Source: Bacteroidia bacterium
GTDB taxonomy: Bacteria; Bacteroidota; Bacteroidia; Chitinophagales; JAUHXS01
Direction of reading: 5' to 3'
Assembly: GCA_030426955.1 (NCBI GenBank)
Contig: JAUHXS010000002.1
Coordinates: 473,829-537,828, forward strand
DNA length: 64,000 nt
Part shown: positions 36,177-44,481 of the stretch, one piece after another
How the letters are laid out: each line of letters begins with the position of its first letter
Position numbering within the stretch: position 1 is the first letter of the stretch
Position numbers and translations under genes: made by a program
The notes under the pieces: generated by a model
Told to the model about the DNA's origin: nothing
Seen by the model: the letters and a program-made list of their open reading frames with translations, nothing else
Database searches by the model: none

Positions 36177-37180
36177 TGGTTAAGCGAATCGTAAGTATAG
36201 TATTCCTTTTTATTGTTGGACTGGTCGCAAATGCGCAAGATGTACATTTGTCTCAATTTTATACAGCCACACATCTTCTAAACCCTGCTAGCATGGGGGA
36301 CTATGAAGGGGATTATCGACTTATTGCAAATTACAGATCTCAGTGGTGGCAGGTAAACGAGCCCTTAAACACAGCGGTAGTATCTTTTGACAAAGCTTTT
36401 TATTACTATAGTCATGAATTTGATATCGGTGGCGTTCTAGTGAATGATAAGCTTTCTTACTTTGGCTTTGTTACGAAGAAAATCTTGTTAGCAGCAAGCT
36501 ATGAATATAAACTTAGTGGACATCGGTTTCGGTTTGGTTTTCAGCCAGGTGTTATCATTAGGAGCAATGATTTTTCCACGCAAACATTTCCTAATCAGTG
36601 GTATTATAAAGGAGGAATATTTGATCAAAATATACCCAATGAGGAACCTTACTCTGGCGGGTTTACAAACTTTGACTTAAATGTAGGCTTTCAGTGGAGC
36701 AAAACGTTTAGTCGTTTTACCCCTACAGCGGGCATTGCGTTAAACCATATTAATAGACCCAAAGACACTTATTTCGATGTTTTTAGGGAACGATTGCGCT
36801 CTAGAAAGGTCATACATGGGGCATTAGACTATTCCGTTAGTTCTCGAATTGTAGTGCAACCTAAGCTATTAATGACATGGACAGCTAAGTCAAACAATAT
36901 GGTTGCAGGAGCGAATGTGCGTTATCTATTGGCATCTGAGGACAATGTGAGTTTACATGGGGGAGCATATTTCCGATACGGAGTATCTCGAACAACCGAT
37001 GCTATAATACCTGTCGTAGGAGGGAGTTACAAAAACTTTGATTTAGGAGTTAGTTATGATTCTAATATCTCCTCTTTAAGCTTTGACTCGGAGAGGAAAG
37101 GCGTTTTTGAGATATCCTTAATATATACTGCCTCTAGTTCAAAACCCAAAGAGGTGATCATACCTTGTGATAGATACTAA
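36176..37180 (+). CDS. PorP/SprF-family T9SS outer membrane protein
   Basis: A 334-residue beta-barrel protein. Starting at ATG 36176, which overlaps the upstream stop codon by one base (a GTG six bases earlier is possible), gives a signal peptide MVKRIVSIVFLFIVGLVANAQ. The family segments are DVHLSQFYTATHLLNPASMGDYEGDYRLIANYRSQW, SFDKAFY, GGVLVNDKLSY and the alternating strands up to DLGVSYDSNISSL. SprF-type proteins anchor or deliver type B T9SS cargo. Its operon lies opposite the giant type B adhesin. Confidence 0.9.
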   Translation: MVKRIVSIVFLFIVGLVANAQDVHLSQFYTATHLLNPASMGDYEGDYRLIANYRSQWWQVNEPLNTAVVSFDKAFYYYSHEFDIGGVLVNDKLSYFGFVTKKILLAASYEYKLSGHRFRFGFQPGVIIRSNDFSTQTFPNQWYYKGGIFDQNIPNEEPYSGGFTNFDLNVGFQWSKTFSRFTPTAGIALNHINRPKDTYFDVFRERLRSRKVIHGALDYSVSSRIVVQPKLLMTWTAKSNNMVAGANVRYLLASEDNVSLHGGAYFRYGVSRTTDAIIPVVGGSYKNFDLGVSYDSNISSLSFDSERKGVFEISLIYTASSSKPKEVIIPCDRY

Positions 37181-37191
37181 TTGTAGTGTTG

Positions 37192-39276
37192 ATGAATAAA
37201 CTTTTCTACTTACTCATATTGGTACTTTCTGTTAATCTTTTATCATTTGCTCAAAAAAGTAAGCCAATTGAATTTAATAAACTTAAAAGGGCTGCGAAAG
37301 AAGCAGAAAGAGAAGGGGAGATTTACCTCGCATTAGAGTATTATGAACAAGTTTTAAGTCATAAGCATCACGTTACAATCAAAGATCATTTGCACGTAGC
37401 ACATTTATACAGGTATACAAGAAATTACATAGAAGCAGAAAAAAATTATAAAATAGTATGTGAAAGTGAAGATGCTGAAGATCATCCTGATGCATTCTTT
37501 TATTTAGCTACGATGCAAAAGGCAAATAAAAAGTATGAAGAGGCTAAAGGTAATTTAAAACTGTTTACCAAGAATCCTAAATACGTTAAGTTTCCTACAT
37601 TGAAAACACTTAAACGTACGGAATTAGATGGGTGTGATTTAGGAATATCTATTAAGGACTCGACGCCCGTAGCTGTTGTAAATGTTTTAAATAGTGAGGT
37701 GAATAGCTCACATATTGATTTTTCACCAGTCCCTGTTTCTGAAAATAAGATCATTTATGGTTCGCTAAAAGAGGAGGAAGTAAAGCACTATAATGTTAAG
37801 GATTCTATAATATTACCAAAAAGAAAACTTTATGAGGCGATAAAAGAATCCGATCAATGGATGTATAAAGGTGTTTGGGATGTTCCATTTAATGAAGATA
37901 GCTTAGATATTGGCAACGGTTCCTTCTCATTAGATAAAAAACGATTTTATTTTACCAGGTGTTTTCACAACTGGCAGTATAAAATCGAATGTGAAATATA
38001 TTTCTCAGAGAAGTCTGATCAAGGTTGGTCTACTCCTGAAAAGTTAGATGATCAGATCAATTTACATAACTATACATCCAGTCATCCATCTATAGGTAGA
38101 GAGTCGAAGCGTAATAGAGAGGTTATTTATTTTGTTTCCGACAGACCTGGAGGAAAAGGAGGTACGGATATTTGGTACACAGAGTTTAATGAGAGAAGAG
38201 AGCGTTATTCAAAGCCGAGAAGTGTTGGAGCGCGCATTAATACAGTGGGAGATGAGCTAACGCCATATTACGATGCCAAAACTAGAACACTATACTTCAG
38301 TACAAATGGAAGAACGAATATCGGAGGGCTAGATATCTTCAAGATAAAAGGTGAAAAGTCAAAATGGGAAAAAGCTAGCAATGTAGGAGCGCCGATTAAT
38401 TCATCCGCGGATGATCTAGAATTTGTATTGAATGAAAGTGGCAAGTCTGGTTATTTTGCTTCTAATAGAAAAGGTGGGCATTCGCTGTATAACGAGACTT
38501 GCTGCGATGATATTTACGAATTTGTTTTTAGTGATTTTATTGACTTGGAACTTGCAGGAAGTATTATAGATAAAGAGTCGGCAGAATGTTTAACGGAAGG
38601 TGTTTTAAATGTGTATATCAAAAGTGAGGATGGTAAATATTTAGCAAATAGTCAAGAAATAGACAATTGCCAATATGTAGCTAAATTATCACCAGGGCAT
38701 GATTATATTTTTGAAATAGTAAAAGATAAATACTTCAATTCTGTGACAGAATTTTCTACCAAAAATATGTCTTTGTCTGATACGATTTTGATGGATTTTG
38801 AATTAGAAAAAATACCTGTTGAACCCATTTTGCTGAAAAGCTTAAACTATGATTTTAATAGTGCCGTTTTAAAAGATGAAGGCGAAAAATATCTAGACAC
38901 TACGTTACTAGTCTTGCTGAAAGAAAACCAAGAGATTATAGTTGAGATATCCTCTCATACAGATAACAAGGGCTCAGATGCGTATAACCTTCGTTTATCG
39001 CAAAGGAGAGCAGAAAGTGTTATGAAATATTTGCAAAAAAATGGCATTGCTGAAAAACGAATGGTTGCAAAAGGTTATGGTGAGACGCAGCCCATTATGC
39101 CTAATGAAAATGAAGATGGCACGGATAATGAAGAAGGAAGACGCCTGAATAGGAGAACCGAGTTTAAGATCGTTGGCAAAATAGACCCTGCACTCATTCA
39201 TTATGAGACAATAGAAGAGAAACAGGCTAATGAAAAGCGTTCGAGACGGAGAAATAAAGATCAGGAGGACGAATGA
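37192..39276 (+). CDS. PorE-like OmpA-family protein (TPR, PD40 propeller, CRD, OmpA)
   Basis: Starting at ATG 37192 (GTG and TTG codons immediately upstream are less likely), it is 694 residues. After the signal peptide (FYLLILVLSVNLLSFAQ) come TPR units (about 25-125, EREGEIYLALEYYEQVL), a PD40 propeller (about 165-445, with YFVSDRPGGKGGTDIW and LYFSTNGRTNIGGLDIF), a regulatory-like beta domain (about 450-540) and a C-terminal OmpA peptidoglycan-binding domain (about 545-670; SHTDNKGSDAYNLRLSQRRA). This is the architecture of PorE, which links PorP to peptidoglycan in T9SS. It ends in a charged Arg/Lys tail. Confidence 0.88.
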   Translation: MNKLFYLLILVLSVNLLSFAQKSKPIEFNKLKRAAKEAEREGEIYLALEYYEQVLSHKHHVTIKDHLHVAHLYRYTRNYIEAEKNYKIVCESEDAEDHPDAFFYLATMQKANKKYEEAKGNLKLFTKNPKYVKFPTLKTLKRTELDGCDLGISIKDSTPVAVVNVLNSEVNSSHIDFSPVPVSENKIIYGSLKEEEVKHYNVKDSIILPKRKLYEAIKESDQWMYKGVWDVPFNEDSLDIGNGSFSLDKKRFYFTRCFHNWQYKIECEIYFSEKSDQGWSTPEKLDDQINLHNYTSSHPSIGRESKRNREVIYFVSDRPGGKGGTDIWYTEFNERRERYSKPRSVGARINTVGDELTPYYDAKTRTLYFSTNGRTNIGGLDIFKIKGEKSKWEKASNVGAPINSSADDLEFVLNESGKSGYFASNRKGGHSLYNETCCDDIYEFVFSDFIDLELAGSIIDKESAECLTEGVLNVYIKSEDGKYLANSQEIDNCQYVAKLSPGHDYIFEIVKDKYFNSVTEFSTKNMSLSDTILMDFELEKIPVEPILLKSLNYDFNSAVLKDEGEKYLDTTLLVLLKENQEIIVEISSHTDNKGSDAYNLRLSQRRAESVMKYLQKNGIAEKRMVAKGYGETQPIMPNENEDGTDNEEGRRLNRRTEFKIVGKIDPALIHYETIEEKQANEKRSRRRNKDQEDE

Positions 39277-39440
39277 TTCACTCTTTGAATTAGTTTTTGT
39301 AATCTAATTTTATCCGAAACCTTTAAAAGTTAAAAATAAGTTTTCTATAATTGCGAATTCCGTCCAAGGCGGGATGAAACAATCTTAATCGAGACGCCTT
39401 CACCTTATTGCATTCCGTTGTAGACAAATTTAAAAACTGA

Positions 39441-40310
39441 ATGGATAACGAACAAACTGCAATACGAACGACATATTTTAGCATAATTGGAAACACCAGT
39501 TTAGCTCTGATTAAGGGGTTTGCTGGATTCTTTGGTAACTCATATGCGCTCATTGCTGATGCAATAGAGTCAACTGCAGATATTTTCTCTTCTTTACTTG
39601 TTCTATTTGGTTTAAAATATGCAAAACGACCAGCAGACAAAAACCATCCATACGGACACGGAAAAATCGAACCATTAATAACATTCTTGGTAGTCGCATT
39701 TCTTGTAACATCTGCAACCATAATTGCCTATGAAAGCATTCTAAATATTCAAACACCTCATAAGGTCCCTAAACCTTGGACTTTGATTGTACTTGGGAGC
39801 ATCATTTTATGGAAAGAAATTTCATTTAGAATAGTTATTAAAAAAAGTAAAGAGACAAATAGTTCTTCTTTAAAAGCAGATGCGTGGCACCACAGAAGTG
39901 ATGTAATAACTTCCATTATGGCATTTATCGGAATTTCTATTGCTTTGATTTTTGGTAAGGGATATGAAACGGCTGATGATTGGGCTGCTTTATTGGCTTC
40001 TGTTTTTATTCTTTACAACAGCTACTTGATTTTTAGACCCGCTTTAGGAGAAATCATGGATGAACACCTCTATGACGACTTGCTGGAAGAAATTCGAAAA
40101 GAATCTACAAAAGTTAAAGGTGTTATTGGAACAGAAAAATGTTTTATCCGAAAAGCAGGAATGAAATACCATGTTGATTTACACGCAATAGTTGATGGAG
40201 AAATTTCCGTTAAGGAAGGACATGATATTGCACATGATTTAAAGGACTATTTGCGAAATAAAATACCAAATCTAGGACATATTTTAATACATATTGAACC
40301 AGATAAATAA
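39441..40310 (+). CDS. Cation diffusion facilitator family transporter
   Basis: A 289-residue CDF protein with six transmembrane helices. Metal-site residues are in LIADAIESTADIFSS (TM2) and KADAWHHRSDVITS (TM5). A short cytoplasmic C-terminal domain (about 205-289) follows, including FIRKAGMKYHVDLHAIVDG and GHILIHIEP. The family exports Zn, Mn, Co or Fe in exchange for protons; the metal cannot be told from sequence. The upstream spacer (39277-39440) has a GC-rich CCGTCCAAGGCGGGATG segment unlike surrounding DNA, and the downstream region begins with a repeat-like motif, so the gene may be an acquired module. Confidence 0.9.
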   Translation: MDNEQTAIRTTYFSIIGNTSLALIKGFAGFFGNSYALIADAIESTADIFSSLLVLFGLKYAKRPADKNHPYGHGKIEPLITFLVVAFLVTSATIIAYESILNIQTPHKVPKPWTLIVLGSIILWKEISFRIVIKKSKETNSSSLKADAWHHRSDVITSIMAFIGISIALIFGKGYETADDWAALLASVFILYNSYLIFRPALGEIMDEHLYDDLLEEIRKESTKVKGVIGTEKCFIRKAGMKYHVDLHAIVDGEISVKEGHDIAHDLKDYLRNKIPNLGHILIHIEPDK

Positions 40311-40370
40311 AAAGATAGTACACAACAATGCATATAAAAATGGGTAAATCATTAGTAGAGCTCAGGGATA

Positions 40371-40491
40371 TGACTCTTGTCAAACTTTGTGCTTAGTCGA
40401 AGTCTAGTACTTCGAAATCGCCTGCTTTTTATAGTCTGAGGACTTCGAAGTGACGAATTTGTCTTACTTTGTTTGGGTTTTGCAAGAGTTA
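40371..40491. repeat. MITE-like element with ACTCTTG terminal repeats
   Basis: TGACTCTTGTCAAAC at the left and the inverse of TTTTGCAAGAGTTATGA at the right share ACTCTTG and AAAC, forming terminal inverted repeats. Inside are CGAAGT/ACTTCG palindromes (for example 40398-40414). No open reading frame. Preceded at 40319 by an ACACAACAATGCATATAAAA motif close to the end of the CDF gene. Confidence 0.5.
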
Positions 40492-40574
40492 TGATTTGTT
40501 TTCATATTTTAACTTTACAACTTTAATTTTCGGATTGATTGATTTATAACTAAATTGCATTAAAATAAATATTC

Positions 40575-42716
40575 ATGAACAAGATCATAATTTCTTTAGC
40601 ATTATTTGCTGTTTTGATGTCAGCTTGCAATACCCCTGAAGCTACTAAAAAAGAGAGCATAAACTATCCTATTACTACAAAGATAGATCAGGTAGACAAT
40701 TATTTTGGAACACAGGTTGCAGATCCTTACAGATGGTTAGAAGATGATAATGCAGAAGAAACAAAAGCGTGGGTAAAGGCTCAAAATGAAGTGACCTTTG
40801 CTTATTTAAACAATATTTCAGCTAAGCAGAAGATTCAAAAGAGATTGGAAGAGCTTTGGGATTATCCTAAATATTCGGCACCCTTTAGAGGTGGAGATTA
40901 TTTTTTCTTTTTCAAAAATGACGGATTGCAAAATCAAAGTGTATTGTATAGACAAAAAGGCTTAGACGGTGAGTCAGAAGTATTCATTGATCCTAATACT
41001 TTCTCAGAAGATGGCACGGTGTCTTTAGGAAGCACCAGACCTTCTAAAGATGGCAAGTATTTTGGATATAGTGTATCAGAGGGCGGTTCTGACTGGCAAG
41101 AATTTTTTGTTCTAGATTTAGAAACCAAAGAAAAATTATCTGATCATATTAAATATGTTAAGTTTTCAGGAATGACGTGGTATAAAGATGGATTTTTCTA
41201 TACAAGGTACCCAGAGCCAAGTGAAGGAGGTGAGTTGTCTTCAGCAAACGAAAATGCTAAAATTTATTACCATAAAATAGGGACAGAGCAAAGCGAGGAT
41301 AAATTGATTTATGAAGACCCAGAACATCCCCAATGGGGTTGTGGAGTAGGTATTACGGAAGATGAGCGTTTCTTAGAGCTTTACATCAGCCCAGGAGCTA
41401 GTCGAGATAATGCCTTATATATTAAAGACCTTTCAAAAGAAAGCAATGAGTTTGTACCCATTGTTGCAGATATTACCAGTAGTGTGGGAGTTATTGACAA
41501 CGATGGAGACAATTTAATCGTATTTACTAACAGAAATGCGCCCAAATATAAAGTAGTAAAAATAGATTTTAATGATCCTTCAGAAGCTAACTGGGTAGAT
41601 GTGATTCCTGAAAAAGAAGAAGTTTTAAGTTCTGCAAATGCTGCAGGAGAAAAGATTTTTGCCAACTACATGAAAGATGTTACAAGCCAAATAGAGGTAT
41701 ACGACCAAGAAGGTAATTTTGAGCGTAAGGTTGAATTGCCAACAGTAGGCAATGCCAGAGGATTTGGAGGGAAAAAAGACTATGAGTTTGTGTTTTACTC
41801 ATTTACATCTTATACCTATCCTTCTACAATTTTTAAATATGACATAGCTTCAGGTAAATCTGAGCTATTTAGAAAGTCTGAGGTGAAGTTCAATCCAGAA
41901 GAATTTGAAACGAAGCAAGTATTTTATCAAAGCAAAGATGGGACAAAAGTACCGATGTTTATTACACATAAAAAGGGGCTTCAATTAGATGGGCAAAATC
42001 CAACAATTTTGTACGGATATGGTGGTTTTAATATCAGTGTAACGCCAAGGTTTAGCCTGTCAAATATCCCATTTTTAGAAAATGGAGGCATCTATGCAGT
42101 TGCTAATCTAAGAGGAGGTAGTGAATATGGTGAAGAATGGCACAAAGATGGGATGATGTTTAAAAAACAAAATGTATTTGATGACTTTATTGGTGCAGCA
42201 GAATATTTGATAGCAGAAAAGTATACCAGCTCTGAGAAAATAGGCATTATGGGAAGGTCAAATGGTGGCTTGTTAGTAGGAGCGGCAATGACTCAACGTC
42301 CTGATTTGTTCAAAGTTGCGTTGCCTGGTGTAGGTGTAATGGATATGTTACGTTTTCATAAATTTACTATCGGACATGCGTGGGTTTCTGAGTATGGGTC
42401 TAGCGATGACTCAGCACAGTTTTATAACTTATATGCTTACTCTCCATTGCATAACTTAAAAGAAGGAGTGGAGTATCCTGCAACATTAGTTTTAACAGGA
42501 GACCATGACGATAGAGTAGTGCCTGCACACTCTCATAAGTTTGCAGCTACATTACAAGAGAAGCATAAAGGAGATAATCCTGTATTGATTAGAATTGAGA
42601 CTATGGCTGGGCACGGTGCTGGTATGCCTACTTCCAAGCAAATTGAAGAAAAAGCAGATGTTTGGGCATTCGTTTTTGAAAATCTTGGCATGGAGGCCAA
42701 TTATCCGGGAATGTAG
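40575..42716 (+). CDS. Prolyl oligopeptidase family S9A lipoprotein
   Basis: A 713-residue serine peptidase cleaving after proline. Residues 1-20 form a lipoprotein signal (LFAVLMSAC), so it is exported and membrane-anchored. The propeller domain covers about 75-450. The catalytic domain has Ser562 in GRSNGGLLVG, an Asp in GDHDDRVVP and His680 in AGHGAG. DPYRWLEDDNAEET (about 52-65) is the N-terminal family hallmark. It has its own transcript; a weak TAACTAAATTGC box precedes the ATG. The structure and residues are complete. Confidence 0.96.
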   Translation: MNKIIISLALFAVLMSACNTPEATKKESINYPITTKIDQVDNYFGTQVADPYRWLEDDNAEETKAWVKAQNEVTFAYLNNISAKQKIQKRLEELWDYPKYSAPFRGGDYFFFFKNDGLQNQSVLYRQKGLDGESEVFIDPNTFSEDGTVSLGSTRPSKDGKYFGYSVSEGGSDWQEFFVLDLETKEKLSDHIKYVKFSGMTWYKDGFFYTRYPEPSEGGELSSANENAKIYYHKIGTEQSEDKLIYEDPEHPQWGCGVGITEDERFLELYISPGASRDNALYIKDLSKESNEFVPIVADITSSVGVIDNDGDNLIVFTNRNAPKYKVVKIDFNDPSEANWVDVIPEKEEVLSSANAAGEKIFANYMKDVTSQIEVYDQEGNFERKVELPTVGNARGFGGKKDYEFVFYSFTSYTYPSTIFKYDIASGKSELFRKSEVKFNPEEFETKQVFYQSKDGTKVPMFITHKKGLQLDGQNPTILYGYGGFNISVTPRFSLSNIPFLENGGIYAVANLRGGSEYGEEWHKDGMMFKKQNVFDDFIGAAEYLIAEKYTSSEKIGIMGRSNGGLLVGAAMTQRPDLFKVALPGVGVMDMLRFHKFTIGHAWVSEYGSSDDSAQFYNLYAYSPLHNLKEGVEYPATLVLTGDHDDRVVPAHSHKFAATLQEKHKGDNPVLIRIETMAGHGAGMPTSKQIEEKADVWAFVFENLGMEANYPGM

Positions 42717-42870
42717 TCAATGCGATAGTTTAGATTTAAAGTTACAGTAATTAGTAAACAGCGATTAGTTATTAGTACTGTGTAACCTAATCTTAATCTC
42801 TAGTTTCATATTTATATCTTCTAATTTCAAAATTTCTCTAATTACTATTTACTAATCTCTAATCACTCTC

Positions 42871-43482
42871 TTGACTGATAATAAAACGGAAACCTTTCGA
42901 AGCTCATTCCCCTCCATTATATTGCTTGCCATTTGTTGGCTAAGTTGGGGAGCTGATTATATGCTTAACCTTTCTAGTCGGCATTATGGACTGTATCCAA
43001 GAACAATATCGGGACTAAAAGGGATTATTTTTGCACCATTTATTCACGGTGACTTGAATCATTTACTTTCTAACTCGATGCCTATTTTGATACTCGGGGC
43101 TGCTTTGTTTTACTTTTATAAAAAATTGGGTTATAAGGTTGTTTTGTTGATTTGGATATGGAGTGGTTTTATGACTTGGATCATTGGAAGGCCATCTTAT
43201 CATATCGGTGCAAGCGGGCTGATTTATGGTTTGGTTTCTTTTCTCTTTGTGAGTGGTTTGATAAGAAAAATGAAACCACTGATGGCAATTGCCTTTTTAG
43301 TGGTGTTTTTATATGGAAGTCTAGTTTGGGGTGTTTTGCCATCCAGCGATCATATTTCTTGGGAGTATCATCTTAGCGGTTTTATATGTGGCATTATTGC
43401 TGCTATAATGTATAAAGACAAAGGCCCTCAGAGAGAGAGGTATGATTGGGAGGAGGAGGATAGTAATGAGTTTTTAGTTTAA
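42871..43482 (+). CDS. Rhomboid-family intramembrane serine protease
   Basis: A 203-residue membrane protein with about six helices. The catalytic dyad is Ser115 in GASGLIYG and His167 in EYHLSGF. The oxyanion-type HGDLNHLLSNSM is at 59-70. The start is TTG 42871; no ATG is available in frame. A Lys/Glu/Asp-rich tail follows the last helix. Substrates are not known. It is preceded by a ~150-base AT-rich spacer with repeated ATTAGTAATTAG-like words and followed by a toxin-antitoxin pair. Confidence 0.92.
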   Translation: MTDNKTETFRSSFPSIILLAICWLSWGADYMLNLSSRHYGLYPRTISGLKGIIFAPFIHGDLNHLLSNSMPILILGAALFYFYKKLGYKVVLLIWIWSGFMTWIIGRPSYHIGASGLIYGLVSFLFVSGLIRKMKPLMAIAFLVVFLYGSLVWGVLPSSDHISWEYHLSGFICGIIAAIMYKDKGPQRERYDWEEEDSNEFLV

Positions 43483-43562
43483 AGTGACAAGTTTAAAGTT
43501 TGAAGGCTAAATGAAACAAAACTTACTAGAAAACGTTAAATTTATATAATAACCCTTCTAAT

Positions 43563-43796
43563 ATGGATATTCAAGCTACCAAAATAGAGTTAGTACGCCA
43601 ATTATTAAATGTTAAAAAAGAATCTGTATTATTAAAGATTCAGGCAATGTTAAGAAAAGAGCAATCTGTAGATGAATTGGAATCCCTTACATTACAGCAA
43701 TATATTGAAAGTATAAAAGAGGCTGATGCGCAAATTGATAGAGGGGAGTATAAAACCATAGAATCCTTTGAGGCTGATTCTGCTAAGTGGAGATGA
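43563..43796 (+). CDS. Antitoxin of a type II toxin-antitoxin system
   Basis: A 77-residue acidic protein starting MDIQATKIELVRQLLNVKKE and rich in Glu and Gln (TLQQYIESIKEADAQIDRG), a helical short antitoxin of the kind paired with RelE/ParE toxins in Bacteroidota. Its stop codon overlaps the ATG of the toxin (ATGA), indicating translational coupling. No DNA-binding motif is visible, so autoregulation is inferred from the arrangement only. Confidence 0.82.
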   Translation: MDIQATKIELVRQLLNVKKESVLLKIQAMLRKEQSVDELESLTLQQYIESIKEADAQIDRGEYKTIESFEADSAKWR

Positions 43797-44095
43797 AGCG
43801 TGATAAAGTTGTCATATCCAAGAAGGCTCAAGAATCTATAAAAAAGATTTTTGACTATGTGAAACGAGAAAGCAACAGTTTAGAAACAGCACAAAAAGTA
43901 AGAATATCGCTAATAAATCGTTGCAAATCTTTAAAAGATTTTTCTGGTTACTCTAAAGAAAAATATTTAGAAGGAGACTTCAGATCCGTTACTCAATGGG
44001 ATTATAATATCATCTACAAAGTCACTAAAGCAGAAGTTAGAATATTGAATATTATTCATACTAGTCAACATCCTGATTACAGGCAGGACATTTAA
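43793..44095 (+). CDS. ParE/RelE-family toxin
   Basis: A 100-residue basic protein of the RelE/ParE fold (start ATG 43793; a GTG six bases earlier is possible). The family segments are VISKKAQESIKKIFDYV (N-terminal helix pair), YLEGDFRSVTQWDYNIIYKV (central strands) and VRILNIIHTSQHPDY (C-terminal strand). Such proteins poison gyrase or cleave mRNA on the ribosome; the target here is not known. Confidence 0.85.
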   Translation: MKRDKVVISKKAQESIKKIFDYVKRESNSLETAQKVRISLINRCKSLKDFSGYSKEKYLEGDFRSVTQWDYNIIYKVTKAEVRILNIIHTSQHPDYRQDI

Positions 44096-44115
44096 GGGTT
44101 TATAACCGTAACAAT

Positions 44116-44200
44116 AATACTTTATAGAACCAAAGGACTTCAACGGAAGAGGTAGGAGTGGGTACTCTGGTGGACAAGCATTGTAGATAAACCGTTTTTA
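44116..44200. repeat. Repeat copy 1, unit A
   Basis: Shares most of its length with 47964-48052. Common words include GAGTGGGTACTCTGGT, GACAAGCATTGTAGAT and ACCGTTTTTAG. Confidence 0.7.
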
Positions 44201-44258
44201 GGACAACCTAAAAGGTTGTATGAATCAATATAAATTGACATGGAACTAAAATAAAATA

Positions 44259-44380
44259 GTCATGCTGACCTGCCTGCGTTGCACTCTGGCAAGGCAGGGG
44301 CACGAAGCATCTATCTTGATCATATAAAAAGTTAGATACCTGCCTTGCCGTCAGGCAGGTTTCACTGCGTTCAATATGAC
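44259..44380. repeat. MITE-like GTCAT...ATGAC element with nested palindromes
   Basis: GTCATGCTGA at the left faces TCAATATGAC at the right. Two inner CCTGCC/GGCAGG palindromes lie at 44268-44300 and 44338-44360. Related elements are at 56497-56586 and 57301-57374. It splits copy 1 of the 150-bp repeat into two parts. Confidence 0.6.
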
Positions 44381-44406
44381 AGATTATAATGATTTAGCTA
44401 TATATA

Positions 44407-44452
44407 AACCAATAAGCCTCAGAGTCCTCTACGAGTGACTCTGAGGGAATAG
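44407..44452 (-). repeat. Repeat copy 1, unit B (hairpin)
   Basis: CCTCAGAGTC (44417-44426) pairs with GACTCTGAGG (44437-44446), a perfect 10-bp stem with a 10-base loop. It lies 30 bases after the stop of the 44482 gene and may mark the 3' end of its transcript. The same hairpin occurs at 48078-48107. Confidence 0.65.
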
Positions 44453-44481
44453 AGTTCACAAAGATTTAATAATAACAAATA

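Larger units (their letters stand above)
44096..44481. other. Repeat-filled intergenic region
   Basis: Holds the first half of the ~150-bp repeat (44116-44200), a MITE-like GTCAT element with nested palindromes (44259-44380) and a strong 10-bp hairpin at 44417-44446. No gene is visible. Confidence 0.6.

Noticed and set aside
42717..42870. Gene or regulatory RNA in the spacer before the rhomboid gene
   Set aside because: Only ATTAGTAATTAG-like low-complexity words; no clear promoter or structure.
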